This document shows positions 7,658-15,386 of a stretch of 64,000 nt of DNA, piece by piece. Each line of letters opens with the position of its first letter. Position 1 is the stretch's first letter. The notes under the pieces were generated by a model. The model saw only the letters and a program-made list of their open reading frames with translations, searched no databases and was not told the origin of the DNA. A program made the position numbers and the translations under genes. Origin of the DNA: Streptomyces rhizosphaerihabitans (GTDB lineage: Bacteria; Actinomycetota; Actinomycetes; Streptomycetales; Streptomycetaceae); NCBI RefSeq assembly GCF_025399795.1, contig NZ_JAODTZ010000001.1:360198-424197 (forward strand), given 5' to 3'.

Positions 7658-8616
7658 AGCCGCTCCAACTGCCGCTTGGCCAGGTCCATGATCTTCGACT
7701 TCGGGATCGGCTTGGAGTCGAAGATCCAGATCTCCATGGCGATGTCACCGCGCGAGGCCGTCGCCTGAGCCTTGTAGAGCGGCAGGTAGCCGGCCTTCCT
7801 TTCCGGCTTGAAGAGGTAGACCATGCCGTCGCTCGCACCCGGGAACGACGAGTCGCTTGCGCCCTCCACGTTCCAGTCGCTCGCCTGAACCGCGGCGCTG
7901 AGGTTCTCCTCCTGGCGGTACTGCACCAGCCGGATCTCGGTGCTGTAGGTACTGCCCACCGTCCAGCTGACCCCGGCGCCCCGGCGGAACTCCGCCTTGA
8001 TCAGATCCTCGAACTCGCGGTCCGAGTGGTCCAGCGAGTGTGCGTAGCCGGCCAGGTCCAGCCAGCCGTCCTGCTCCGGTGCCCAGTCGGGCACCTTCGT
8101 GCCCTTCGGCCGAGGAAGCAGCAGCTTGCGCAGGTCGCCGTCCGTCTTTACCCGGTGGTCCTGGGCGGCGGACAGCGGCTCGGGGCCTTCGCCCTTGGCC
8201 TGGGCCACCACCGGCTGCGACAGCGGGGGCAGCTTGGTGGGCTCACGGTCGGCCTGGACCAGGAAGCCGGTGCAGGTCCCGGCGACGAGGCCGAGCACGG
8301 CGGCCGTGGCGATGAGCAGAGTCGTACGACCGCGCCGACGGGCCCGCGGAACTGGCGGAGCGTCATCCGACTCGACGGAGGATTCCGCCTCAGCGGACTC
8401 GGACATCACAGGAGCCAACTGCTCGGCGGACGCCGCGGATTGCTCCGGCTCCGCCGCTGCCGACGCCTGGCTCGACGCCGATGCCGGGGATTCCTCGACC
8501 GGCACGGGCTCCGCGGGTTGTACGGCATCGCGAGGCGCCGTACCGGACTCAGCGATCGGCGCAACCTCGGGCACGCCTGGTCTTTCCGGTGTTTCGGATC
8601 CTTCGGGTACTACCAA
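7654..8616 (-). CDS. membrane-anchored protein, first gene of a paralogous trio
   Basis: About 320 residues: a Glu/Pro/Ser/Ala-rich acidic tail, a basic cluster (RARRRGRTT), one transmembrane helix (LLIATAAVLGLVAGTC...), then an extracytoplasmic domain with LRKLLLPRPKGTK, shared with the third gene of the trio. I place the start at TTG 8616 because GGGGGGAC lies just before it; an in-frame ATG at 8685 has no visible ribosome site. The gene is divergent from the DsrE-family gene, with about 100 bases between them. The function is not recognised. Confidence 0.75.
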   Translation of the reverse strand: MVVPEGSETPERPGVPEVAPIAESGTAPRDAVQPAEPVPVEESPASASSQASAAAEPEQSAASAEQLAPVMSESAEAESSVESDDAPPVPRARRRGRTTLLIATAAVLGLVAGTCTGFLVQADREPTKLPPLSQPVVAQAKGEGPEPLSAAQDHRVKTDGDLRKLLLPRPKGTKVPDWAPEQDGWLDLAGYAHSLDHSDREFEDLIKAEFRRGAGVSWTVGSTYSTEIRLVQYRQEENLSAAVQASDWNVEGASDSSFPGASDGMVYLFKPERKAGYLPLYKAQATASRGDIAMEIWIFDSKPIPKSKIMDLAKRQLERL

Positions 8617-8721
8617 GACGTCCCCCCACGAACGTGAAGCGTGGATTCCGTATCCGCGCGCACAGGAGACCCACGGCCCGCACATGGGGTTGCACGAACG
8701 TTGATCACGATTCGGAATACC

Positions 8722-9093
8722 ATGGCGGCCATGGCGAACAAGCTCGTGATCAAGGTGACGGCGGGGGCCGATGCCCCGGAGCGCTGCTCACAGGCGTTCA
8801 CCGTCGCGGCGGTGGCCGTGGCCAGTGGCGTGGAGGTCTCCCTCTGGCTGACCGGCGAGTCCGCGTGGTTCGCGCTGCCGGGCCGCGCCGCCGAGTTCGA
8901 GCTGCCGCACGCGGCGCCGCTGCCCGATCTCATCGACTCGATCCTGGCGGCCGGGCGCATCACCCTGTGCACCCAGTGCGCGGCCCGGCGCGACATCACG
9001 GAGAAGGACGTCCTGGAGGGCGTACGGATCGCGGGTGCGCAGGTGTTCGTGCAGGAGGCGATGGCGGACGGGACGCAGGCGCTGGTCTACTGA
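8722..9093 (+). CDS. DsrE-family protein
   Basis: This small cytoplasmic protein of about 123 residues has the DsrE/DsrF-like (YchN) fold, a family linked to sulfur transfer. It starts MAAMANKLVIKVTAG and contains a C-terminal CTQC motif (TLCTQCAARRDI, about residues 80-91), a typical position for a redox or persulfide cysteine in this family. Translation may begin at 8722 or at the second ATG, 8731. It lies next to glyoxalase-like and DUF3099 genes and 1 kb from a rhodanese gene, which fits a sulfur-related role, but the substrate is unknown. Confidence 0.8.
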   Translation: MAAMANKLVIKVTAGADAPERCSQAFTVAAVAVASGVEVSLWLTGESAWFALPGRAAEFELPHAAPLPDLIDSILAAGRITLCTQCAARRDITEKDVLEGVRIAGAQVFVQEAMADGTQALVY

Positions 9094-9136
9094 CCGCTGG
9101 TCCGCTGACGGGGGCGCCGGCGGGGTCCGCGCGCCT

Positions 9137-9532
9137 CTACTGACCGCGTCTGCGCCGCCCGCGCGTGTCCACCCAGAGGCAGAAGGGGTGGCCCGCCGGG
9201 TCGAACAGCACCCGTACGTCCTCCTGCGGCTGATGGCCGGCGAGCCGGGCGCCCTGCTCGACGGCGTGGGCGGTCTCCTCGGCCAGGTCGTCGACCTCGA
9301 TGTCGAGATGGAGCATCATCCGCTGGTCACCGGGGCCCGCGGGCCATACCGGCGGTGTGTAGAGCGGCTCGGTCTCGAAGGCGAGCGCGATCCCGCCGAA
9401 CGGCGGGCCGATGAGCACCCAGTCGGGCTCCTCGGCGCGCACCTCGTATCCGAGCAGCCTCCGGTAGAAGGAGGCCAGTTCATGGGCGTCGGGCGCGTCG
9501 AGCACCACGGTGGACAACCTCGTACGCGACAT
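9137..9532 (-). CDS. VOC-family (glyoxalase/bleomycin-resistance-like) protein
   Basis: The 131-residue protein consists of two beta-alpha-beta-beta-beta modules typical of the vicinal oxygen chelate superfamily. It opens with VVLDAPDAHELASFYRRLLG, the standard module start, and ends with the RVLFDPAGHPFCLW segment. Metal ligands common in the family appear as H59-type (MMLHLDIEV) and the late D/H residues. The substrate cannot be inferred. It ends convergently with the DsrE-family gene, about 40 bases apart. Confidence 0.85.
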   Translation of the reverse strand: MSRTRLSTVVLDAPDAHELASFYRRLLGYEVRAEEPDWVLIGPPFGGIALAFETEPLYTPPVWPAGPGDQRMMLHLDIEVDDLAEETAHAVEQGARLAGHQPQEDVRVLFDPAGHPFCLWVDTRGRRRRGQ

Positions 9533-9601
9533 GGACGCTCTTCCGCTCCCACCTCTGCCGCCGCTCGGCCGCTGCCGCTCGACCGCCGCTGCCGTATCCC
9601 G

Positions 9602-9865
9602 CTACTGCTGCCGCCGTTTCTTGCCGTCCAGCTCGTCCCACCACTCGTCGGACTTCGGGTCCCCGGACGGGTCGTCCCACCATCGGTCCTCGGGCCCCCG
9701 CCGGTTGGCCACCATCGCGGCCACCGGCGGAATCAGCATGGCCACCACACACATCCCGACGGCCACGGGAACCGACCACAGCCGTACGACTGCCCAGGCG
9801 AGGACGAACAGCACGATGCACGTCCCCATCATGGCGAAGTACAGATGACGCCTGCGCGCGTACAT
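9602..9865 (-). CDS. DUF3099 membrane protein
   Basis: The 87-residue protein has two transmembrane helices (about residues 8-27 and 31-51) and a hydrophilic, Asp/Trp-rich C-terminal tail (RWWDDPSGDPKSDEWWDEL). This matches actinobacterial DUF3099 proteins as I know them. Its function is unknown. It is transcribed in the same direction as the VOC gene, 70 bases downstream. Confidence 0.8.
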   Translation of the reverse strand: MYARRRHLYFAMMGTCIVLFVLAWAVVRLWSVPVAVGMCVVAMLIPPVAAMVANRRGPEDRWWDDPSGDPKSDEWWDELDGKKRRQQ

Positions 9866-9951
9866 ACCACCAGCGTAGGCCCGGACAACCCGTCCGGCTC
9901 AGTGTCGGCGGCCCCGGCAGGGGGTGGGGCAGCGGCGGGCGAAGAGGGCAA

Positions 9952-10011
9952 GCCGAAGGGCCGCACCCCGATCCGGTAAGCGTCCAACCCCCGGGGGTGC
10001 GGCCCTTCGGC
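9952..10011 (-). terminator. strong terminator of the sulfurtransferase operon
   Basis: An 18-base arm at 9952-9969 (GCCGAAGGGCCGCACCCC) pairs perfectly with 9994-10011 around a 24-base loop. It lies just past the stop of the 10050-10337 gene. Confidence 0.85.
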
Positions 10012-10049
10012 CGTTCAGTCGACTGCCGTCAGGGACGGCGGTCCGCCGT

Positions 10050-10337
10050 TCAGACGGCGATCGCGACCTCGGAGAGGCCGCCCGTCTGGGCGACGACCGT
10101 GCGGTCGGCGGTGCCACCGGGGACCAGCGCGCGGACGGTCCAGGTGCCCTCGGCCGCGTAGAAGCGGAACTGACCCGTCGCGGAGGTGGGGACCTCCGCC
10201 GTGAACTCGCCGGTCGAGTCCAGGAGACGGACGTAGCCCGTCACCGGCTCGCCGTCGCGGGTCACCTGACCCTGGATCGTGGTCTCACCGGGCTTGATCG
10301 TCGAGGCGTCGGGGCCGCCGGCCTTCGCTCCACACAT
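10050..10337 (-). CDS. sseC: SseC-like DUF1416 protein
   Basis: The 95-residue protein starts MCGAKAGGPD and has a beta-sandwich-like sequence (GQVTRDGEPVTGYVRLLD). It is the DUF1416/SseC partner that in actinobacteria almost always follows the thiosulfate sulfurtransferase gene. Here it begins 30 bases after the rhodanese stop. Its biochemical role is unsettled; context places it in sulfur assimilation or transfer. Cys2 near the start is a possible sulfur acceptor. Confidence 0.9.
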   Translation of the reverse strand: MCGAKAGGPDASTIKPGETTIQGQVTRDGEPVTGYVRLLDSTGEFTAEVPTSATGQFRFYAAEGTWTVRALVPGGTADRTVVAQTGGLSEVAIAV

Positions 10338-10367
10338 ATTTCGATTCCGTCCTTCAGGCCTTGAGGG

Positions 10368-11213
10368 TTACTTGTTGGCGCCGAGCTCGATCGGCACGCC
10401 GACGAGGGAGCCGTACTCGGTCCAGGAGCCGTCGTAGTTCTTGACGTTCTGCACACCGAGGAGCTCGTGCAGGACGAACCAGGTGAGCGCGGAACGCTCA
10501 CCGATGCGGCAGTAGGCGATCGTGTCCTTGGCGAGGTCGACCTGCTCGGCGGCGTAGAGCTCCTTGAGCTCGTCGTCCGACTTGAAGGTGCCGTCGTCGT
10601 TGGCGTTCTTCGACCACGGGATGTTGCGGGCGCTCGGGACGTGGCCCGGACGCTGCGACTGCTCCTGCGGCAGGTGCGCCGGGGCGAGCAGCTTGCCGCT
10701 GAACTCGTCGGGCGACCGGACGTCGACCAGGTTCTGCGAACCGATCGCGGCGACGACGTCGTCACGGAAGGCGCGGATCGAGGTGTTCTGGGCCTTGGCC
10801 TTGTAGGCGGTGGCGGCGCGCCCGGGGATCTGCGAGCCGTCGACCAGGTCGCGGGAGTCGAGCTCCCACTTCTTGCGGCCGCCGTCGAGCAGCTTCACGT
10901 TCTCGTGGCCGTAGAGCTTGAAGTACCAGTAGGCGTAGGACGCGAACCAGTTGTTGTTGCCGCCGTAGAGGACGACCAGCGTGTCGTTGCCGATGCCCTT
11001 CGACGAGAGGAGCTTCTCGAAGCCCTCCTGGTCGATGAAGTCACGGCGGACCGGGTCCTGGAGGTCCTTGGTCCAGTCGATCCGGATGGCGTTCTTGATG
11101 TGGTTCTTCTCGTACGCCGACGTGTCCTCGTCGACCTCGACGACGGCCACGTTCGGGTCGTCCAGGTGGTCCTGGACCCAATCGGCGTCTACCAGGACGT
11201 CGCTGCGGCTCAT
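10368..11213 (-). CDS. cysA: thiosulfate sulfurtransferase (rhodanese)
   Basis: Two tandem rhodanese domains span 281 residues. The N-terminal domain is structural. The C-terminal domain carries the catalytic loop CRIGERS, whose Cys accepts sulfane sulfur (about residue 233). The enzyme transfers sulfur from thiosulfate to cyanide or thiol acceptors in the cytoplasm. It forms a two-gene operon with the SseC-like gene. About 150 bases upstream lies a cysteine-containing leader peptide with its own promoter, suggesting attenuation by cysteine supply. Confidence 0.93.
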   Translation of the reverse strand: MSRSDVLVDADWVQDHLDDPNVAVVEVDEDTSAYEKNHIKNAIRIDWTKDLQDPVRRDFIDQEGFEKLLSSKGIGNDTLVVLYGGNNNWFASYAYWYFKLYGHENVKLLDGGRKKWELDSRDLVDGSQIPGRAATAYKAKAQNTSIRAFRDDVVAAIGSQNLVDVRSPDEFSGKLLAPAHLPQEQSQRPGHVPSARNIPWSKNANDDGTFKSDDELKELYAAEQVDLAKDTIAYCRIGERSALTWFVLHELLGVQNVKNYDGSWTEYGSLVGVPIELGANK

Positions 11214-11361
11214 GCTCGTTCTCCTCCGGGGCAGTTGCGGCGGGGTGGTGCGTTGGAGAGGCTGCGCGGTGCTGCATGCCGGTGAGGGCTGCGCGGCGCA
11301 ATGGTGGCCCGGACAAGAGAGGTCCAGGGGCCCGGCTCGCGGAAGGCGGGAACGCTTCCGC

Positions 11362-11442
11362 TCAGAAGGTGCGACAGAGCATGGCGGCGACGCGGCACAG
11401 GTCTACTGCCCGCCGCTTCGTGAGGTCCGCCTGTCGCTTCAT
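11362..11442 (-). CDS. cysteine-containing leader peptide of the sulfur operon
   Basis: A 26-residue frame reads MKRQADLTKRRAVDLCRVAA and then MLCRTF. The DLCRVAAMLCR core is a pattern I know from actinobacterial putative leader peptides found upstream of sulfur genes. The ATG at 11442 lies 7 bases after a TACGAT -10 box, so the message is probably leaderless. Two Cys codons late in the frame would stall ribosomes when Cys-tRNA is scarce. The inferred role is attenuation of the rhodanese operon, which starts 148 bases further on. Polycysteine leaderless frames are known to do this in mycobacteria. Confidence 0.8.
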   Translation of the reverse strand: MKRQADLTKRRAVDLCRVAAMLCRTF

Positions 11443-11449
11443 GGGTCCG

Positions 11450-11479
11450 ATCGTAGGGACGGACAGGCGGGCATGTCAC
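11450..11479 (-). promoter_or_regulatory. promoter of the leader peptide and rhodanese operon
   Basis: Read on the minus strand, GTGACA (11479-11474), an 18-base spacer and TACGAT (11455-11450) give a good housekeeping-type promoter. The expected start point coincides with the A of the leader-peptide ATG at 11442. Confidence 0.65.
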
Positions 11480-11703
11480 CGGCGTGTCGGATACTGAGAC
11501 GCGATCGTCCGCACTGTGATACGCGAAGGCCGTCGAAGCCCGGCCCGCACGGATTCCGGGGGGCCGTATCGGTCATCACTTCGACGGCGTATCTGCGGTG
11601 CGGACAGGGCCGTCTCGCCTTTCGGACAGCCACCCCTCCGGCAGGGGCTTCCCACCGGACCGTTGCCGCAGGATCTTTCCCCCGGACGGGCCCGGACCGG
11701 TCC

Positions 11704-11828
11704 GGCAGGACTTCCAGGGGCCGGCCTGGCAGGACTCTCTATGGACCTGACCCGGCAGGACTTCTACGAACCCGGCCTGGCAGGACTTCTACGAGCCCGG
11801 TCCGGCAGGACTTCTACGAGCCCGGTCC
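11704..11828. repeat. 25-base tandem repeat between the leader peptide and lmeA-like gene
   Basis: Three nearly identical 25-base units, based on GGCAGGACTTCTACGAGCCC plus GGTCC, lie at 11754-11778, 11779-11803 and 11804-11828. Two degenerate copies precede them from 11704. The array sits in a gene-free stretch (11480-11841), immediately past the stop of the LmeA-like gene. I see no other feature in that stretch. Direct abutment with no spacers excludes CRISPR. Confidence 0.85.
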
Positions 11829-11841
11829 GGCGGACTGCCTC

Positions 11842-12579
11842 TTACCCGACCAGCCTGACGTTCGAACCCTTCACCGTGATCTCGACACCGCCCGGAGCCG
11901 CCTGGACGTTGTCGAGCTTGATGCCGCCCGGCAGCTGCTCGATCTTCTGCTGGAAGTCGGTGATCGAGCGGATCCGGCCCTCTGCGAGCTGGACGCCCAG
12001 CTTGGGCAGCGAGTCGGCGTGCACCTTCACGGTGTCGCCGGAGACGGTGACGGAGCTGAGCACCGAGACCGGGGGCACCTTGACGGGGCCGGTCACCGAG
12101 ACCGTGACCTTGATCTTGCCGTTGCCGCCGTCGGAGAGGCTGACGACCTCGGCGGTGAAGCCGGGTGCGACCCGCGCGGGCTCGGACTTGGCGGCCTTGA
12201 GCAGTTCGGCGTACGAGATCGACGCGCTGCCGGTGGCGCTGCCGGCCGTGGCGGAGCTGTAGCCACCGTTGAAGGCGACGCCGCGCATCTCGGCGCTGAG
12301 GTCGTCGATGCGGATGGTGCCGGCGGAGGAGCCCGTGCCGCCCGTCGACGCCTCGTAGTTCTTGATGCCGATCTTCACGTCGTCGAGCTCGCCGCCGACG
12401 ACCTGGGTGAGGAACGGAAAGCCCCCGATGGACACGTCGGGGGTGGTCGCGAGGCCCTCGGTGCTCTTGATCCGGCCGGCCGCCTCGTCCTCCGCGAACC
12501 CGACCGCAACCCGGTCGGCGAGCACGAACAGACCGCCGAGAATGACGAAGAGAATCAGGGTTATTCGCAGTGCGCGCAT
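11842..12579 (-). CDS. DUF2993 / LmeA-family lipid-binding protein
   Basis: The 245-residue protein has an uncleaved or cleavable N-terminal hydrophobic segment (about 5-22, ITLILFVILGGLFVLAD). A DUF2993 domain follows, beginning DRVAVGFAEDEAA and GGFPFLTQVVGGELDDV. LmeA, the mycobacterial member, binds phospholipids in the periplasm and supports lipomannan maturation. In Streptomyces the partner pathway is not known. The gene is monocistronic. Its upstream region contains the terminator of the next operon. Confidence 0.85.
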   Translation of the reverse strand: MRALRITLILFVILGGLFVLADRVAVGFAEDEAAGRIKSTEGLATTPDVSIGGFPFLTQVVGGELDDVKIGIKNYEASTGGTGSSAGTIRIDDLSAEMRGVAFNGGYSSATAGSATGSASISYAELLKAAKSEPARVAPGFTAEVVSLSDGGNGKIKVTVSVTGPVKVPPVSVLSSVTVSGDTVKVHADSLPKLGVQLAEGRIRSITDFQQKIEQLPGGIKLDNVQAAPGGVEITVKGSNVRLVG

Positions 12580-12651
12580 GCTCGATGTTCCCCCACCTGG
12601 GACGGCCCCGTCTGAACGGCCGAGTGGCCGCCGAGCGCGAGCCTAACCCCG

Positions 12652-12676
12652 AAGGGCCCCCAAATCGGGGGCCCTT
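12652..12676 (-). terminator. terminator of the moaD-membrane protein operon
   Basis: AAGGGCCCCC (12652-12661) and GGGGGCCCTT (12667-12676) form a perfect 10-base-pair stem with a 5-base loop. It lies about 70 bases past the stop of the 12749-13936 gene and just upstream of the LmeA-like gene. Confidence 0.8.
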
Positions 12677-12748
12677 GAAGGTAGTTGTCGATCACCTGTG
12701 ACGATTCGGCGCGTCCCTACGACCGGATCCGGCCGACGGGATCGGCGG

Positions 12749-13936
12749 TCAGCCCAGCGCGCGGCCCAGCAGGTAGACCGCCGGGGCGGCTGCGGCCAGC
12801 GGCAGCGCCACGCCCGCGGTGAAGTGGACGAACCGGGAGGGGTAGTCGTAGCTCGCCACCCGGTGACCGATCAGAGCGCAGGCACCCGCGCCGAGGCCCA
12901 GGAAGGCGCCCTGCGTACCCAGGTCCGTCATCCCGCCGACCGCGATACCGGCGCCCGCGGCGGCCAGCAGCGCGACGACCACGGAGGCCGCCGTGGGCAG
13001 CGGCAGCGCACGGGCCAGGATCGCCACGGCGACCGCGGCGGCGCCCACCGTCACGGCGTCCGGCGCGGCCGCCGGATAACCGGCCGCGATGATCGACAGA
13101 GCCGCGGAGACGACGGTCGCCATCAGGCCGTACATCCGGGTGTCCGGGTCGGCGTGGCTGCGCAGCTGCAGCACAAGGGTCAGCAGGACCCACACGCCGA
13201 GGGTGCCGAGGATCGCGGCGGGCGCGTTCTCCCGGCCGGCCGCGAGCAGTGCCACGTCGGCGGTCACCGCGCCCAGGAACGCCAGCGCGATGCCCTGCCG
13301 GGCGGGCCACATCCCGTTCAGCCGGAACCAGCCCGCCGCCGTGACGGCCTGGAGCAGGACGAGGGGGACGACGAGCGCGTACTCCCCGATCACCGCCGCC
13401 CCGGAGAGCAGCAGCGCGAGCAGCGCCGTCAGCGCGGCCGGCTGCATCCCCGGCTCGATGATCGGCGACCGTCCCTCGGCGCGGGCGCGCTGGGCGTCGG
13501 TGATCCGGCTCTGGCCGATGACGGTCGCGGGCCCGTACGCGGAGTCGGCCCCGCCCGCGCTCTCGGGAAGCGTCCCGCCGGGGCGGGACGGGTCGGCCGG
13601 ACCGACGGCGCCGGGCGCCTCGCCTGCGGCCGGCGCGTGCGCCGGAGTCCACGGCTGCGCCGGAGCCTCGGGCGGCAGGGGCGCCCCCACCGCACCGCCG
13701 TACCCCTGGGGCTCGCCATAGGTCTGGTACCCCTGCGGAGGCGGATACGAGGCGTCGGCCGCGGGGACCGGCGTCTGCGCCTGCGTCTCCCAGGTCCGCC
13801 CCTCCCACTGCTGGGTGTGCTGCGGCCAGTCCGGCTGCTGCTGGGGCTCCTGCGGCTGGGGCTGCTGCGGTTGCTGATACGGGTCGTACCCCTCGCGGCG
13901 ACCCTCGTACGGCTGGTTGCTCATCGTCTCGCTCAC
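12749..13936 (-). CDS. polytopic membrane protein with Gln/Pro-rich tail
   Basis: The 395-residue protein begins with about 130 disordered residues rich in Gln, Pro and Tyr (YQQPQQPQPQEPQQQPDW). Residues about 165-390 form eight to ten hydrophobic helices rich in Ala/Val/Leu without charged transport motifs. I do not recognise the family. Its ATG overlaps the stop of the MoaD-like gene by 4 bases (ATGA), so translation is coupled. The long cytoplasmic tail could be a protein-interaction platform; nothing indicates a substrate. Confidence 0.8.
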   Translation of the reverse strand: MSETMSNQPYEGRREGYDPYQQPQQPQPQEPQQQPDWPQHTQQWEGRTWETQAQTPVPAADASYPPPQGYQTYGEPQGYGGAVGAPLPPEAPAQPWTPAHAPAAGEAPGAVGPADPSRPGGTLPESAGGADSAYGPATVIGQSRITDAQRARAEGRSPIIEPGMQPAALTALLALLLSGAAVIGEYALVVPLVLLQAVTAAGWFRLNGMWPARQGIALAFLGAVTADVALLAAGRENAPAAILGTLGVWVLLTLVLQLRSHADPDTRMYGLMATVVSAALSIIAAGYPAAAPDAVTVGAAAVAVAILARALPLPTAASVVVALLAAAGAGIAVGGMTDLGTQGAFLGLGAGACALIGHRVASYDYPSRFVHFTAGVALPLAAAAPAVYLLGRALG

Positions 13937-14187
13937 CCTCCTGCGAACGGCGGGAGCACCTCGACCGTGCCGCCCTCGGCCAGCCGTACCGTCTCATGCC
14001 CGCGGGTCCCCACGGGATCACCGTCGATCAGGAACGAGCATCGCCGCAGGACGCGGACGAGTTCGCCGGGGTGTCGTTCGCGGGCCGCGTCGAGTGCCTC
14101 GGCGAGCGTGCCCGCGTCGTACGGCTCATCGTCGACGCCTGCCGCGGCCTTGGCGGCGGCCCAGTAACGCACCGTGCCCTTTGCCAT
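13933..14187 (-). CDS. MoaD/ThiS-family sulfur carrier protein
   Basis: The 84-residue ubiquitin-fold protein ends in the essential di-glycine (LPPFAGG), which is adenylated and thiocarboxylated to carry sulfur. Its N-terminus, GTVRYWAAAKAAAG, resembles MoaD, the small subunit of molybdopterin synthase. The ATG at 14187 has GAGG six bases upstream. No moaE or thiG is nearby, so the acceptor pathway is undecided. It is translationally coupled to a downstream membrane protein. Confidence 0.85.
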   Translation of the reverse strand: MAKGTVRYWAAAKAAAGVDDEPYDAGTLAEALDAARERHPGELVRVLRRCSFLIDGDPVGTRGHETVRLAEGGTVEVLPPFAGG

Positions 14188-14252
14188 CTCGTTCCTCAAT
14201 CAGCGATCTGGTGTGTGGTGTCCGCGCGTCTGTTTGCGTGAACCCCGTCAGG

Positions 14253-15110
14253 CTAGCCCGCGTGGGTGACGGCCCAGTCCCCGATACGGGTGAGCAGGTC
14301 GTCGGCGGCGGCGTTCTCGGCGTGCCCCATGCCGTGCTCCAGCCACAGTTCGGCGTGGCCGCCGGAGGCCTCGGCCAGCATGCGCGGGTGGTCGAGGGGA
14401 AAATAGCCGTCCCGGTCGCCGTGGACGATGAGGAGCGGTGTCGGCGCGATGTGCGGAACGCACTCGACCGGGGACGCCGGCACCGGGTCCCAGTCGCGAT
14501 GGTGGATCCGGGTCCGCAGGCCGAACCGGCCCACGATCCGGCCCTCCGGGCGGGTTACCAGCCAGTGCACCCGCCGCATAGGGGCCGTACCCCGGTAGTA
14601 CCAACGGGCCGGTGCGCTCACCGAAACCACCGCGTCCGTACGCGCCCCTGTGCGCCCCTCGTGCTCCCGGCCGGGCACCGGCTCACCACCGGGCCCCGGG
14701 CCCTTCTCCCCGTACAACGCCGCGTGCCGCAGCACCACCGAGCCGCCCATCGAGAAACCGACCGTCACGATCCGGGTGTGCCCGAGTTCACGCGCCCAGG
14801 CCACCGCGGCCGCCAGATCGTGGACCTCGCGGTCGCCGACCGTCGAACGGCCGCCCGATCCGCCGTGACCACGGAAGGAGAAGGTGACCACCGCTCCGCT
14901 GCGGGCGAGGACGCCGACCGCGCGACGGACATGCGGACGGTCCAGATCACCCGTGAATCCGTGTGCGACGATGAACGCAAGGTCACCGGACGACTCCGTT
15001 CCGGGGTCGTAGGCCGCATCGATCGTCACCCCGTCGACCGTGCACAGAAACCTCCGCAAAGGGATGTGTGACGTTGTCTCAAGGCGTGGACTCTTGAAAG
15101 ATCGCGTCAC
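14253..15110 (-). CDS. alpha/beta hydrolase
   Basis: About 285 residues with a standard alpha/beta-hydrolase order. The oxyanion-loop region is AHGFTGD and RGHGGSGG. The nucleophile elbow is GFSMGG with the catalytic Ser, the acid lies in HGDRDGYFP, and the catalytic His is in HGMGHAEN near the C-terminus. The start is taken as GTG 15110, preceded by GGCAGGTC. The same frame stays open far upstream opposite glnR, which is chance. The substrate is unknown. The gene is divergent from glnR. Confidence 0.82.
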   Translation of the reverse strand: MTRSFKSPRLETTSHIPLRRFLCTVDGVTIDAAYDPGTESSGDLAFIVAHGFTGDLDRPHVRRAVGVLARSGAVVTFSFRGHGGSGGRSTVGDREVHDLAAAVAWARELGHTRIVTVGFSMGGSVVLRHAALYGEKGPGPGGEPVPGREHEGRTGARTDAVVSVSAPARWYYRGTAPMRRVHWLVTRPEGRIVGRFGLRTRIHHRDWDPVPASPVECVPHIAPTPLLIVHGDRDGYFPLDHPRMLAEASGGHAELWLEHGMGHAENAAADDLLTRIGDWAVTHAG

Positions 15111-15140
15111 TTGACCTGCCGGACCTGAGCTCATGTGGGC

Positions 15141-15189
15141 TATTCTGCTGGGCATGAGGACTCGGGCAGAGTAGCCCCCGGGTCCTTTT
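15141..15189 (+). promoter_or_regulatory. glnR leader: leaderless mini-ORF and terminator-like hairpin
   Basis: A TATTCT -10 box (15141-15146) is followed 7 bases later by an ATG (15154) opening the tiny frame MRTRAE-stop. Overlapping it, AGGACTCGGG (15157-15166) pairs with CCCGGGTCCT (15177-15186), ten pairs with one G-U, followed by TTTT. This has the form of an intrinsic terminator about 200 bases before glnR. No clear -35 box is visible at the right distance. The inferred role is an attenuator or a short RNA with its own terminator. Confidence 0.55.
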
Positions 15190-15386
15190 GTGCTTTCGGA
15201 AGCGTTGTATACGAAGCGGGAAACCGCAGGTGTACGGGCCCCGGACGCACAGCGGATCCCAGGGGCGCGGGAGCCGCACGTACAGAGCAGTGCCGCAAAC
15301 GTCCTCGCAGGGACCGAGGAGGAACCAGACGTTATGGGCGAGCGAACCGTGCACGAAGGCAGGACGACCCAGGTGGGTGAGGCCCG

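Noticed and set aside
11704..11828. Possible CRISPR array
   Set aside because: Units are directly abutting with no unique spacers, no palindromic repeat and no cas genes.
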